Shown piece after piece: positions 33,026 to 42,357 of a DNA stretch of 64,000 nucleotides. The notes below the pieces were generated by a model that was not told the origin of the DNA, did no database searches, and saw only the letters and a program-made list of their open reading frames with translations. The number at the start of each line of letters is the position of its first letter. Positions within the stretch are counted from its first letter, which is position 1. The position numbers were made by a program, and so were the translations under genes. The DNA is taken from contig JACEFZ010025130.1 in assembly GCA_014155875.1 (NCBI GenBank), positions 243,501 to 307,500 of the forward strand. Direction: 5' to 3'. This DNA comes from Cepaea nemoralis. Taxonomy: Eukaryota > Mollusca > Gastropoda > Stylommatophora > Helicidae.

Positions 33026-33191
33026 TTAATTTAACATAAGAAGGCAAATTAGTAGGTGAAATAGTACACGTACAAGAAAGCAGCTGACTTACTTATCATT
33101 ACAACTCTGGGAATATAAGTATGGGAAAGGAACATTACTATGGCATGCTGCACGTCAGTTACTTTTACTCCACATAAAATTTTCTTTTACC

Positions 33192-33436
33192 TCTTCTTCT
33201 TCTTCTTCTTCTTCTTCTTCTTCTTCTTCTTCTTCTTCTTCCTTCTTCTTCTTCTTCTTCTTCTTCTTCTTCTTCTTCTTCTCCATCTTCTTCTTCTTCT
33301 TCTTCTTCTTCTTCTTCTTCTTCTTTTTCTTCTTCTTCTTCTTCTTCTTCTTCTTCTTCTTCTTCTTCTTCTTCTTCTTCTTCTTCTTCTTCTTCTTCTT
33401 CTTCTTCTTCTTCTTCGTCTTCTTCTTCTTTCTTCA
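33192..33436 (+). repeat. (TTC)n tract, duplication A
   Basis: About 245 bp of TTC with few interruptions, ending TTTCTTCAG|TGG, which by chance or design forms a strong 3' splice-site consensus. The poly-leucine ORF is a shadow. Confidence 0.97.
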
Positions 33437-33644
33437 GTGGTTAAAGTATTTATTATTATTATTTTAATTCAGCAGTGTTATTATTTTTCTGCTAAATCTT
33501 ATTTGCATTATAGTAGGATCCGAAAAAGACACAGACTCATGGTCACGTGCAGTATTATATGTCGTGAACAGGGTTACGACACCTGGGACGCAGGTAAGTA
33601 AAGTAAAAGTAAAAAAACAACTGTTTATACCGTGTGACGCGTTG

Positions 33645-34015
33645 CGTATATGGTGCTAGCCGCATATTATTAAGCTAATCTCAAATTAGAGATCACGTAC
33701 TCAAGGGGTGATGTAGTCAATATAAGGTAAAACACCTAATACGTTTGATTTTCTTTATCTTTTACCCGTTATCTCTCATTGGGGCATAGGCTTCAGCCAA
33801 CTAACATCCTGGGCTTGCCCATGTCGCTCCACCATGCCTAATACGGCTTTGGATATTAAAACATTTTCTGAGCAATAAAGACGGCAGTGTGATATCACCT
33901 ACCCCACTTTAAAGTGTCAATGGATCTGAAAAATAGGGCCTAGCCCGTCTATTCAATACGCATCATGGCGAGAACAGGGTCCCTGGCACTGGACTTTCTA
34001 CACTCTTTGGTCGAC
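33645..34015 (-). mobile_element. SINE-2 copy in duplication B
   Basis: Duplicate of 30965-31330 with several single-base deletions. Confidence 0.5.
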
Positions 34016-34564
34016 TCATCCTGTAATGAGGATACATACTTAGTATAATTTTCTGGGACTTATCAGAGAAAGCAATACACTGAAGAAGGCAACGAGACAC
34101 CACAAATTATTATGACATTACTTAACATATTACCTAGTAAGGTAACCTTTGAGCCGACATCTTGATAAAAGTACTTAGCATATCTGCTATGGAATTACTG
34201 TTACTCCATTGTCATGACAACTGGTATTTCTGCTTCAGATTATGATCGGTATAAAGCTGCCATCAGGCTGAGTGCCATGGGAATTTCCCTGTTTTACATC
34301 CTGCAAACATCGACCTGTCTGGCTGGGCAGATAGGAATGACAAATGCTTTCACCGATTAGTTTCACATCAATTCAAATATTGCTCTAACAAAACGGGTGT
34401 GAACCTGACTCCCACTGCCGTGTGTAAAACGCACATTACAGACTGCGCAGTGAGAAAAATGTCTGCTTTCTCCGTAAAACTGACATGAGGATAAGACATA
34501 ATTCTACCATAGTTGTGTCCATCCAGCGGGAGTCAAGTTTTATTTTGGTGTGTGTTTTTTTTTT

Positions 34565-34775
34565 TAATCGCTCGCTTTTAACTCAAGCGTATTCTATAAA
34601 AGTTATATGACTCCTAATGCAATGAGCTGGTTTTTGCTTGTGGATTAGCTTTCCCTATAACCAGTGTCCCTCGCCATCAGGAAAACGCACTCTTATGAGG
34701 TACTTGTAATTTACGTGCCCAAGTGAAGCGAGAAGTCAATACTTGGAATCAGATCTATTGTGGTAGCGATGGTTT
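34565..34775 (-). repeat. Interspersed repeat family 3, duplication B
   Basis: Duplicate of 31880-32092; the CGCACTC segment has lost about four bases relative to copy A. Confidence 0.5.
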
Positions 34776-35463
34776 AAGTATGGTCCTCTCGCCTCCTGTA
34801 CCTTTGACAAGCCTTCTTCTTTTTTTTTGGCATATCTTTAACTTATTCAAAGGTCTGATATTGCCCATATGCAGTTCTATTTTTCTAGGTTTCACACTTA
34901 GACTTCGCTAGATTATTGCTATATACGGTTGTCACGCCCTCATCCTTCATCCCCGTTTGTAAATATACCTATTTACATTTATTGCGTTTGAATTTCATAT
35001 TAATTCTCTTCTATGTTTGCTTTCTTCTTGATAAGTAGTTACTAACGAAACGTTGGACAGTTGTGTTGCTTTTTATTGTTACCTATTTTATTGATATATG
35101 TATTTGTTTGAATATAGCATTTCATTATTTTCGCATAATTTATCAATTGGCTTGTTTACGTGGACAGATACCCTTTACAGGCGTGTATGTGTTTGTTTTT
35201 ATTGAGTGTCCTCAGCATTTAACAATACATTTTTATTTCATTAAAGCACATGAGGATGTCTGGTTATGTTCATACCACTCTCATCTTCTTTGCGGTTTCT
35301 GTGCCATGTTAGGAAGTGTTTTTCTGCGCGCGCACGCGCGAATGTGTGGTTTTATGTTTTTAAAGCACCATTGAGATGTCTGTGTACAATGCTGTATATT
35401 CCGTGTATCCATGTTACAGACAAGACAGCGGATATCCAACATAAACATGCTTTAATTTAACAT

Positions 35464-35706
35464 TTTGTTTTAATTCGCATATCCTTTAAAGGACATCGCT
35501 GTCAACAGCAGCATCTTTCAGCTGTCTGTTGATTTCTTGGCAAGTTTACGCTCAGTAGTTTGCCATTGCTTTCTGAGCGGCCGGCTCAGTTATCCCGCAA
35601 GTCACCAGCGGGGGTCGAACCGCTCCCAGCTCTCGCCCGCTACGAGACTGCGTGATAAACGGGATTACGGAGAAAGTGTTGTAACCCCTCGACCAGAGAG
35701 ACCGGC
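35464..35706 (-). mobile_element. SINE-1 copy with TSD, duplication B
   Basis: Same insertion as 32783-33025, carried by the duplication: flanks TTAATTTAACAT at 35452-35463 and 35707-35718. The B-box is intact (GGTTCGACCCC on minus). Confidence 0.9.
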
Positions 35707-35869
35707 TTAATTTAACATAAGAAGGCAAATTAGTAGGTGAAATAGTACACGTACAAGAAAGCAGCTGACTTATCATTACAACTCTGAGAATATAAGTATG
35801 GGAAAGGAACATTACTATGGCATGCTGCACGTCAGTTACTTTTATTCCACAGAAAATTGTCTTTTAACT

Positions 35870-35949
35870 CTTCTTCTTCTTCTTCTTCTTCTTCTTCTTC
35901 TTCTTCTTCTCCTTCTCCTTCTTCTTCTTCTTCTTCTTCTTCTTCTTCT

Positions 35950-35983
<34 letters not shown>

Positions 35984-36378
35984 CTCCTTCTCCTTCTTCT
36001 TCTTCTTCTTCTTCTTCTTCTTCTTCTTCTTCTTCTTCTTCTTCTTCTTCTTCTTCTTCTTCTTCTTCTTCTTCTTCTTCTTCTCCTTCTCCTTCTTCTT
36101 CTTCTTCTTCTTCTTCTTCTTCTTCTTCTTCTTCTTCTTCTTCTTCTTCTTCTTCTTCTTCTTCCTTCTTCTTCTTCTTCTTCTTCTTCTTCTTCTTCTT
36201 CTTCTTCTTCTTCTTCTTCTTCTTCTTCTTCTTCTTCTTCTCCTTCTCCTTCTTCTTTCTTCTTCTTCTTCTTCTTCTTCTTCTTCTTCTTTCTTCTTCT
36301 TCTTCTTCTTTCTTCTTCTTCTTCTTCTTCTTCTTCTTCTTCTTCGTTCTTCTTCTTCGTCTTCTTCTTCTTTCTTCA
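35870..36378 (+). repeat. (TTC)n tract, duplication B, expanded
   Basis: About 509 bp of TTC with recurrent TTCTCCTTCTCC interruptions spaced through the tract, suggesting internal duplication during expansion. Ends in the same TTTCTTCAG|TGG as copy A. Poly-S/L/F frames are shadows. Confidence 0.97.
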
Positions 36379-36485
36379 GTGGTTAAAGTATTTATTATTT
36401 TAATTCAGCAGTGTTATTATTTTTCTGCTAAATCTTATTTGCATTGTAGTAGGATCCGAAAAAAATCAAATATTTATTCTCCCCA

Positions 36486-36488
<3 letters not shown>

Positions 36489-36559
<71 letters not shown>

Positions 36560-36598
36560 TCTCTCTCTCTGTCCATATATGTCCATCTGTGTGTGTGT

Positions 36599-36650
<52 letters not shown>

Positions 36651-36655
36651 CTGAG
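36489..36655 (+). repeat. (CT)n and (GT)n microsatellites
   Basis: CT run about 36493-36572, a short unique spacer with GTCCATATATGTCCATC, then GT run 36589-36650. Confidence 0.97.
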
Positions 36656-36734
36656 TATGTGTGTTTCTGTGTCTGTGATGTTAATCAGAAAATTGTGATG
36701 CACGATTGTGATTGGGGAGGGAATGGATCGTGTG

Positions 36735-37222
36735 CCAACACTGTGACAAGGGGGATCAGTAATCTGCATCACTGTGACGAGGTTAATCAGTCACCTACCA
36801 ACACTAGACGAAGGGAATCATTCCCCTGATAAAACTGTGACAAGGGGAATCGATCCTCTGATAAAACAGTAGTGAGGGAATCAATCTTCTACCAACACTG
36901 TGACGAGGGGAATCATCCTCTTTTAATACTTTGACGAGTGGATTCAATCCTCTGCCAACACTGTAGCGAGAGAATCAATCTTCTACTAACACTGTGACGA
37001 GGTGAATCAATCATCTGCCAACACTTTGATGATTGGAAATAATCCTCTGCCAACAATGGAGCGAGAGAATCAATCTTCTACCAACACTGTAACGAGGGAA
37101 ATCATTCCTCTGCTAACACTGTGACGAGGGGAATGAGACTTCTGTCACTCTTTGACGAGGGGAATCGGTCTTCTGTCTACACTGTGACGATGGAATTAAT
37201 CTTCTGCCAAGACTGTGACTTT
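36735..37222 (+). repeat. Minisatellite, period about 34-36 bp
   Basis: About 13 diverged units around the consensus CCAACACTGTGACGAGGGGA followed by ATCAATCTTCTG. Units vary by small indels, so no frame is kept. A SINE-1 has inserted within or at the end of it; the phrase AACACTGTGACTCC resumes at 37715. Confidence 0.85.
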
Positions 37223-37231
37223 TTTATTTTG

Positions 37232-37693
37232 TTTTATTGGTATATCCTTTACAGGACATCGCTGTCAACATCAGCATCTTTCAGCTGATTGTTGATTTCT
37301 TGGCAAGATTACGCTCAGTAGTTTGCCATTGCTTTCTGAGCGACCGGCTCACATACCCCGTAAGTTACCAAGCAAGTCTTTCCAAGCAAGGGATTCAGAT
37401 AAGTACCTTTAATTAGTTTAATATTGTCATAGTGTGTTTCATGTAGGTTTGTGTCGGTTTGTATTTGTTTGTCCTGTGCTAACGAAGGCTTTGGCCTCAA
37501 CGTCCAATTTGTCTCTTGTAGTCGTGTTTTAGTAAAGCTCAAAATCTACTTCTCTTTTTTTTTTGATGGGGGGGGGGGGGGGGTGATTCATTCATTGCCC
37601 TATGTTACCGACGCGGAGAGAACCGCTATCGATTCTCAAGCACGTCACGTTACCAACGAGAATAAAAGGGGTTACGGAGAAAGTCATGTAACC
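37232..37693 (-). mobile_element. SINE-1 copy split by about 230 bp of foreign sequence
   Basis: The body end (37245-37375: ATATCCTTTACAGGACATCGC through CTTTCTGAGCGACCGGCTC) and the tRNA-like head (37612-37693: GAATAAAAGGGGTTACGG through GACCAGGGAGACCG) are in the right order but separated by 37382-37611. The insert contains GCTAACGAAGGCTTTGGCC, a TTTTT/GGGG homopolymer pair and no clear TSD. The whole may be flanked by ACTGTGACT, but the host repeat makes that ambiguous. Confidence 0.65.
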
Positions 37694-37734
37694 TCCTAGA
37701 CCAGGGAGACCGACAACACTGTGACTCCACGTTC

Positions 37735-39025
37735 TAAATAATTATATGTCTCTCTTCGTGCATCCACATTGTATATAATTTGATGTCTCTCTTCGTGCAT
37801 CCACATTGTATATAATTTGATGTCTCTCTTCGTGCATCCACTTAGTATATAATTTGATGTCTCTCTTCGTGCATCCACATTGTATATAATTTGATGTCTC
37901 TCTTCGTGCATCCACATTGTATATAATTTGATGTCTCTCTTCGTGCATCCAATTAGTATATAATTTGATGTCTCTCTTCGTGCATCCACATTGTATATAA
38001 TTTGATGTCTCTCTTCGTGCATCCACTTAGTATATAATTTGATGTCTCTCTTCGTGCATCCACATTGTATATAATTTGATGTCTCTCTTCGTGCATCCAC
38101 ATTGTATATAATTTGATGTCTCTCTTCGTGCATCCACTTAGTATATAATTTGATGTCTCTCTTCGTGCATCCACTTAGTATATAATTTGATGTCTCTCTT
38201 CGTGCATCCACATTGTATATAATTTGATGTCTCTCTTCGTGCATCCACTTAGTATATAATTTGATGTCTCTCTTCGTGCATCCACTTAGTATATAATTTG
38301 ATGTCTCTCTTCGTGCATCCACATTGTATATAATTTGATGTCTCTCTTCGTGCATCCACTTAGTATATAATTTGATGTCTCTCTTCGTGCATCCACATTG
38401 TATATAATTTGATGTCTCTCTTCGTGCATCCACTTAGTATATAATTTGATGTCTCTTTTCGTGCATCCACATTGTATATAATTTGATGTCTCTCTTCGTG
38501 CATCCACTTAGTATATAATTATATGCCTCTCTTCGTGCATCCACTTAGTATATAATTTGATGTCTCTTTTCGTGCATCCACATTGTATATAATTTGATGT
38601 CTCTCTTCGTGCATCCACTTAGTATATAATTATATGCCTCTCTTCGTGCATCCAGTTAGTATATAATTTGATGTCTCTTTTCGTGCATCCACATTGTATA
38701 CAATTTGATGTCTCTCTTCGTGCATCCACTTAGTATATAATTATATGCCTCTCTTCGTGATCCACATTGTATATAATTTGACGTCTCTCTTCGTACATCC
38801 ACGTTGTATATAATGTTATGGCTGTCTTCGTGCATCCACATTGTACACAATTTTAAGTTTCACTTCGTGCATTCACTTTGTAAATAATGTTATTTCTCGC
38901 TTTGTTCATCCACGTTATATAATTCTATAACTGTCTTCGTACATCCACAGTGAACATAATTAAAGGTCGCTTTTAGTGAATCCACGTAGTATATAATTTT
39001 ATCTTTCTCTTCGCGCATCCATGGA
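37735..39025 (+). repeat. 37-bp minisatellite, about 35 units
   Basis: Consensus GATGTCTCTCTTCGTGCATC followed by CA[CATTG or CTTAG]TATATAATTT, 37 bp. Two main unit types (A: CACATTG; B: CACTTAG) alternate irregularly. Units 1-28 are nearly identical; the last seven (38770-39025) are progressively decayed. Because 37 is not divisible by 3, all three minus frames are used in rotation, and by chance none contains a stop, giving a 245-codon minus frame with a 37-residue period. That ORF is a repeat shadow unless shown otherwise. Confidence 0.95.
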
Positions 39026-39639
39026 CCAGATGTTGTGTAACTGACAGACACTCGCCAACAATCCAGGTGGTCATGTATTTTAATTTGCGTCGAAGTGAAA
39101 TTTTATAATTGCCCTAGGTACCCAGGTCGTTCCTGCATAGAATTGGTACTGAATATTGTCTTGAGAAGTAAATTCGACAGTAATGATACAGTCGACAACA
39201 CATTGGTATATAAGCATGTGATTCTAGCACCATATGCACAATACACCGTATAGCCTGTAAACGTGTCATTTATTTTTGCTGCTTAATTGTAATTATTATA
39301 TTATAGTATGTCATTATCACGGCTAGCAATAAGAACGGGCGACCCTGACATGGTTAGTGACCTGGCACTTGTATCCCAAGAGGCGGCATCAGACATAAAA
39401 TGGAGTGTCCTTGGGCCATGGAAGCGACCACCTCCTCTGTTCTGTGCTGATACCTAAGTCTAGTACAGTCAGGGCTATAAGGGCCTTCAGTTATTATTGC
39501 GACAACTCTACGCCCTTGAAGCGCCTTAGATCACAGGGAAGATCTAAACCAACAAGAAGAATCTTCACCCAACCACCATGTTGGACACCAGTGGTGGAGA
39601 ATTCATGGAGGGAAAAGGGGGTGACCATAAGGAATTGGC
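39026..39639. other. No recognised feature
   Basis: An 82-codon plus frame (39405-39653) may be worn LINE sequence but I recognise no motif. No simple repeats. Confidence 0.4.
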
Positions 39640-40060
39640 AGAGAGTGTTATAGGCATGGGGAACTTGGGCAATAAACAGACAAGCTGAGAAACATTCATT
39701 TGACATAGAAATGTGGTTTCTGGAGAAAATGCCAAAAATACATATACGAACAGAATAATAAAAAAAAAACGAACGTGAGATTAACTTATGAAACACATTA
39801 AAATCGTGCATTGATTAGAAAATTAGACGCGGGCAGTTAAGAATTTTTGGCCACATTTGGTGAAACAAAAATTTGAAAATGTGGTGACAACTGTTAATAT
39901 TGTTGGGAACAGAACCCAAAAAAATAGGGGGGGGGGGGGGGGGGTGGGCGGAGAGATAATACCTGGATGGCCACACGACATAATCGAGACAAGAACACTG
40001 CCCTGATCCAAGTCTTGGGTGATCATGTGATAGCGCACATGGTGATGATGATTCCAAGTC
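39640..40060 (+). pseudogene. Degenerate LINE-B 3' end
   Basis: Plus-strand pieces IEMWFLEKM, RGQLRIFGHI, NENVVTTVNIVGNRTQK-like residues and WMATRHNRDKN-type tail align with the LINE-B C-terminus. Interrupted by a poly(G) run of about 18 (39930-39947) and multiple stops. Confidence 0.65.
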
Positions 40061-40195
40061 TGCAATAACTGGTTCATGTGTAATTTGAACAATAAAAAAT
40101 TTTTAAAACAATGCGAGATAAACTGGGAAATGCCCAAGTAATTTCTTCAGAATGTTAACAGATCATAAGCGCTAAGTGTTAATATGAATACATAC

Positions 40196-40753
40196 CTTGA
40201 AGATTCTCAATGGACTATCTTGTATCAAGCAAACTGGCCCGAAATCATGGTCCTCAACCACGTAGGAGTCGAATGTATCAGTCTTGCTCAGTCTAGCGTT
40301 GGTTTTCATTTTAGCGAATGCCATAATCTTATTCACAAACATGGAATTTTTTTTTTGATGCTGCTTTGGCATGGCGCCATCCAACATGGACACAGATTCA
40401 ATGGAGCGCTTATCCGGGTGCACAGGCGTCTCAGTGACATCCTTGCTGGGAGAATGAAAGTCCTTCTTTAAAAGTTTGACATTGGTCAAATGGTGATTGT
40501 CCGGAGTGTTGTGTGGGGACCCCGATATTACAGATATTTCATCACAGTAGAATAAATCTGTTGTTGCACACTTTGGTTTTTTATAGTCCCCATTGTAGGA
40601 CGTGTCCTGTTCTAGAAGACTGCCCACTTTCTCAGGCCCAGAGCGTCGTGGCTTACTGTGCGGAAGCATTGGCGAGTTTGTCGAGTCTAGCAAAATCACA
40701 GCTTCTTGCTTTTTCAATTGTCGCTTCTCCCAAAATGGCTTCGACATTGTCAC
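40196..40753 (-). CDS. First coding exon of an unidentified cellular gene
   Basis: An open frame of 186 codons from an ATG (40753, context GTGACAATGA with A at -3) to a consensus donor CTTCAAG|GTATGT (GT at 40195-40194), phase 0. The protein is hydrophilic, rich in S, K and D, with no membrane segment or recognised domain: it opens MTMSKPFWEKRQLKKQE, has an acidic-serine middle (DEISVISGSPHNTPDN) and a basic FVNKIMAFAKMKTNARLSK block before the donor. Composition is balanced and unlike the simple-repeat shadows nearby. Next exon could be the ankyrin exon at 17.3-17.6 kb on the same strand. No family recognised; a regulatory or scaffold N-terminus is plausible. Confidence 0.6.
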
Positions 40754-40990
40754 AGTTTAATTCGGATTAACTATCCGGAATTAAGAAATATCTATTCAGA
40801 CAATGAATCACAACATAATCGCACATATATTTGTTTATGTAAACAACAGGTGATACTTTAAACAGTTTCTGTTCTAGCCGCTGACGTGATCCAATCTGTA
40901 TGTCACAAAGCACAAATGACCAAATATGTCATGCTCGTCATGTTTAGATCACCAGTAAACACCTGAATAGGATATAAAGTGCGTCATGGG
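40754..40990. promoter_or_regulatory. Possible promoter region upstream of the 40.7-kb exon
   Basis: Just upstream (minus sense) are an imperfect inverted repeat AATTCGGATTAACTATCCGGAATT-type element (40759-40782), an E-box in AACAACAGGTGATAC, a CRE-like TGACGTG (40882-40888) next to CCAAT (40891-40895, plus), and a plus-strand TATAAAG (40973-40979). The elements are individually common; together they suggest a promoter, possibly divergent. Confidence 0.3.
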
Positions 40991-41308
40991 ACTCAAGACA
41001 AACATACAACATACAACATACACCGCTCACGGTGTAAAATGCATCCCCCTGGCAGTGATCGCTTTGTCATGTTTTATTCAAGGCACGCAAACACTGGTGC
41101 CTTTGACACACAACAATCACGAATAACCGTCCGAGTGACGTGTCAATATTCTTACAGTAACTCTCCTGCAATGTCGTGTACAAAACATAACATGCGTCCA
41201 GTTTCAGTAGAAACGCATGTGAGGTGTGTTTACTTTCAGTGTGCCTTACTTATAATGAATATATTGGTTTTTTTTCCTCAATCAAATGTTTAATTAATTA
41301 TCAATGTC

Positions 41309-41502
41309 TTGTTCGTTACTAATGTAGCTAGTTCTATCTCAGTAGTCTCATTAATAAACAGTGTATTAGTTCCTTAATGTAGCTATTTATGTCTTAGTTA
41401 GTAGTCTCATTAATCGACAATGTATTAGTTCGTTGCTATTGTAGCTAATTTTATCTCAGTTAGTAGTCTCATTCATCAACAATGTGTTAGTTCGTTGCTG
41501 TA
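41309..41502 (+). repeat. Three-unit tandem repeat, period about 64-66 bp
   Basis: Units contain TTCGTTGCTATTGTAGCTA, TTATCTCAGTTAGTAGTCTC and ATTAATCAACAATGTATTAG. Diverged by several substitutions per unit. Confidence 0.8.
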
Positions 41503-41569
41503 GGAATCGAAGGTTCGAAATCAGCAGCAGACGATTCGGAAGTAGGCCGTTTTGGATTGATGTCCATGG

Positions 41570-41630
41570 TATAGGCATTAGTCGTTCAGCAAGCAATGAC
41601 AAAATACTGAACGTAAATAACCAACGTAAT
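41570..41630 (+). mobile_element. Possible SINE-1 fragment
   Basis: AGTCGTTCAGCAAGCAATGAC and AAAATACTGAACGTAAATAA resemble the SINE-1 body. Too short to be certain. Confidence 0.35.
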
Positions 41631-42164
41631 CTTAGATAATTATTGTAAATATTATTATCCGAAAAGTGAATGAACCAGACATGTGACTGAGAGGTTCTAC
41701 GAAAGACTGAGGTTTTAAAAAAAAAAGATTGTTTCGACGAAAACAAGAACACTCAGATGGAAAATAAAAGTAACCTAATACATTCATAAAATTATTTCTG
41801 GAAATCACAATGGCATAAAATAACGGAAAACATAAACGTGTTAGTTTGAAGGCACACTCTACCGAATGGTGATTTTTAAGACACATACTCCCCCCCCCCC
41901 CCCCGGGACATTGTATGCATGTTTCAAATTAGTGAAACAGTCACATGCGAATCCAGCGCTAAAAGTGCGCTATCATTTACATACGATGATATACGTCGCT
42001 GAAACAGGCATAAAGTTAGCATATCGTTTGCTGAGACATCTCATTAAGTAAGCACTAAAACTTATCTATCTCCACGTTAAAAGCATTAAACAACAGGCGG
42101 ATCATTTATGGCATTGCCTTAAAAATTTCATTCTGGCGACTAGATCATCCGCAAGAACACCGCA

Positions 42165-42334
42165 TGATGAACAGAACACAGAAGAATCAACGGCAAATTA
42201 ATTAAAGAACTATTTGCGGACGATTAAGCACCAATTACAAACTCGGAAGCAGAATTACAAGACCACATTAATAGTCTAAATGGAGTGTGTACGGAAGATT
42301 ACATAAATGAGTCTAATGAATATTAGCGCCAGTA
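42165..42334 (+). pseudogene. LINE-F RT fragment, left half (host of LINE-D)
   Basis: Plus-strand GKLIKELFADD*APITNSEAE (RT active-site FADD block followed by a stop) and ELQDHINSLNGVCTEDY, then after a frameshift MSLMNISAS. The right half continues past the inserted LINE-D at 46489. Confidence 0.75.
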
Positions 42335-42357
42335 GTAGTAGTAGTAGTAGGCCTCTT

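Larger units (their letters stand above)
30844..33523 (+). repeat. Direct segmental duplication, copy A (2.68 kb)
   Basis: Runs from AAAAGACACAGACTCATGG to TAGTAGGATCCG and is followed immediately by copy B with the same start. It contains a GACGCAG|GTAAGT donor, a SINE-2 (30965-31330), family-3 repeat (31880-32090), a SINE-1 with TSD (32783-33025) and a 245-bp TTC tract. Identity with copy B is very high apart from frequent single-base indels. Confidence 0.95.
33524..36462 (+). repeat. Direct segmental duplication, copy B (2.94 kb)
   Basis: Tandem to copy A at an offset of 2,680 bp. Differences are mainly one-base losses in short homopolymers (for example CAGGGGTT/CAGGGTT, CCAAACTAAC/CCAACTAAC, CACCCATGCCC/CACCATGCC), a 15-20-base difference near 33950, and a TTC tract twice as long. 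Ends at GTAGGATCCGAAAA. Confidence 0.95.

Noticed and set aside
35798..36654. Poly-leucine/poly-serine/poly-phenylalanine frames.
   Set aside because: They translate the (TTC)n, (CT)n and (GT)n tracts.
37735..39025. CRISPR-like array of 37-bp repeats.
   Set aside because: Repeats are contiguous with no variable spacers, and the context is eukaryotic; it is a minisatellite.
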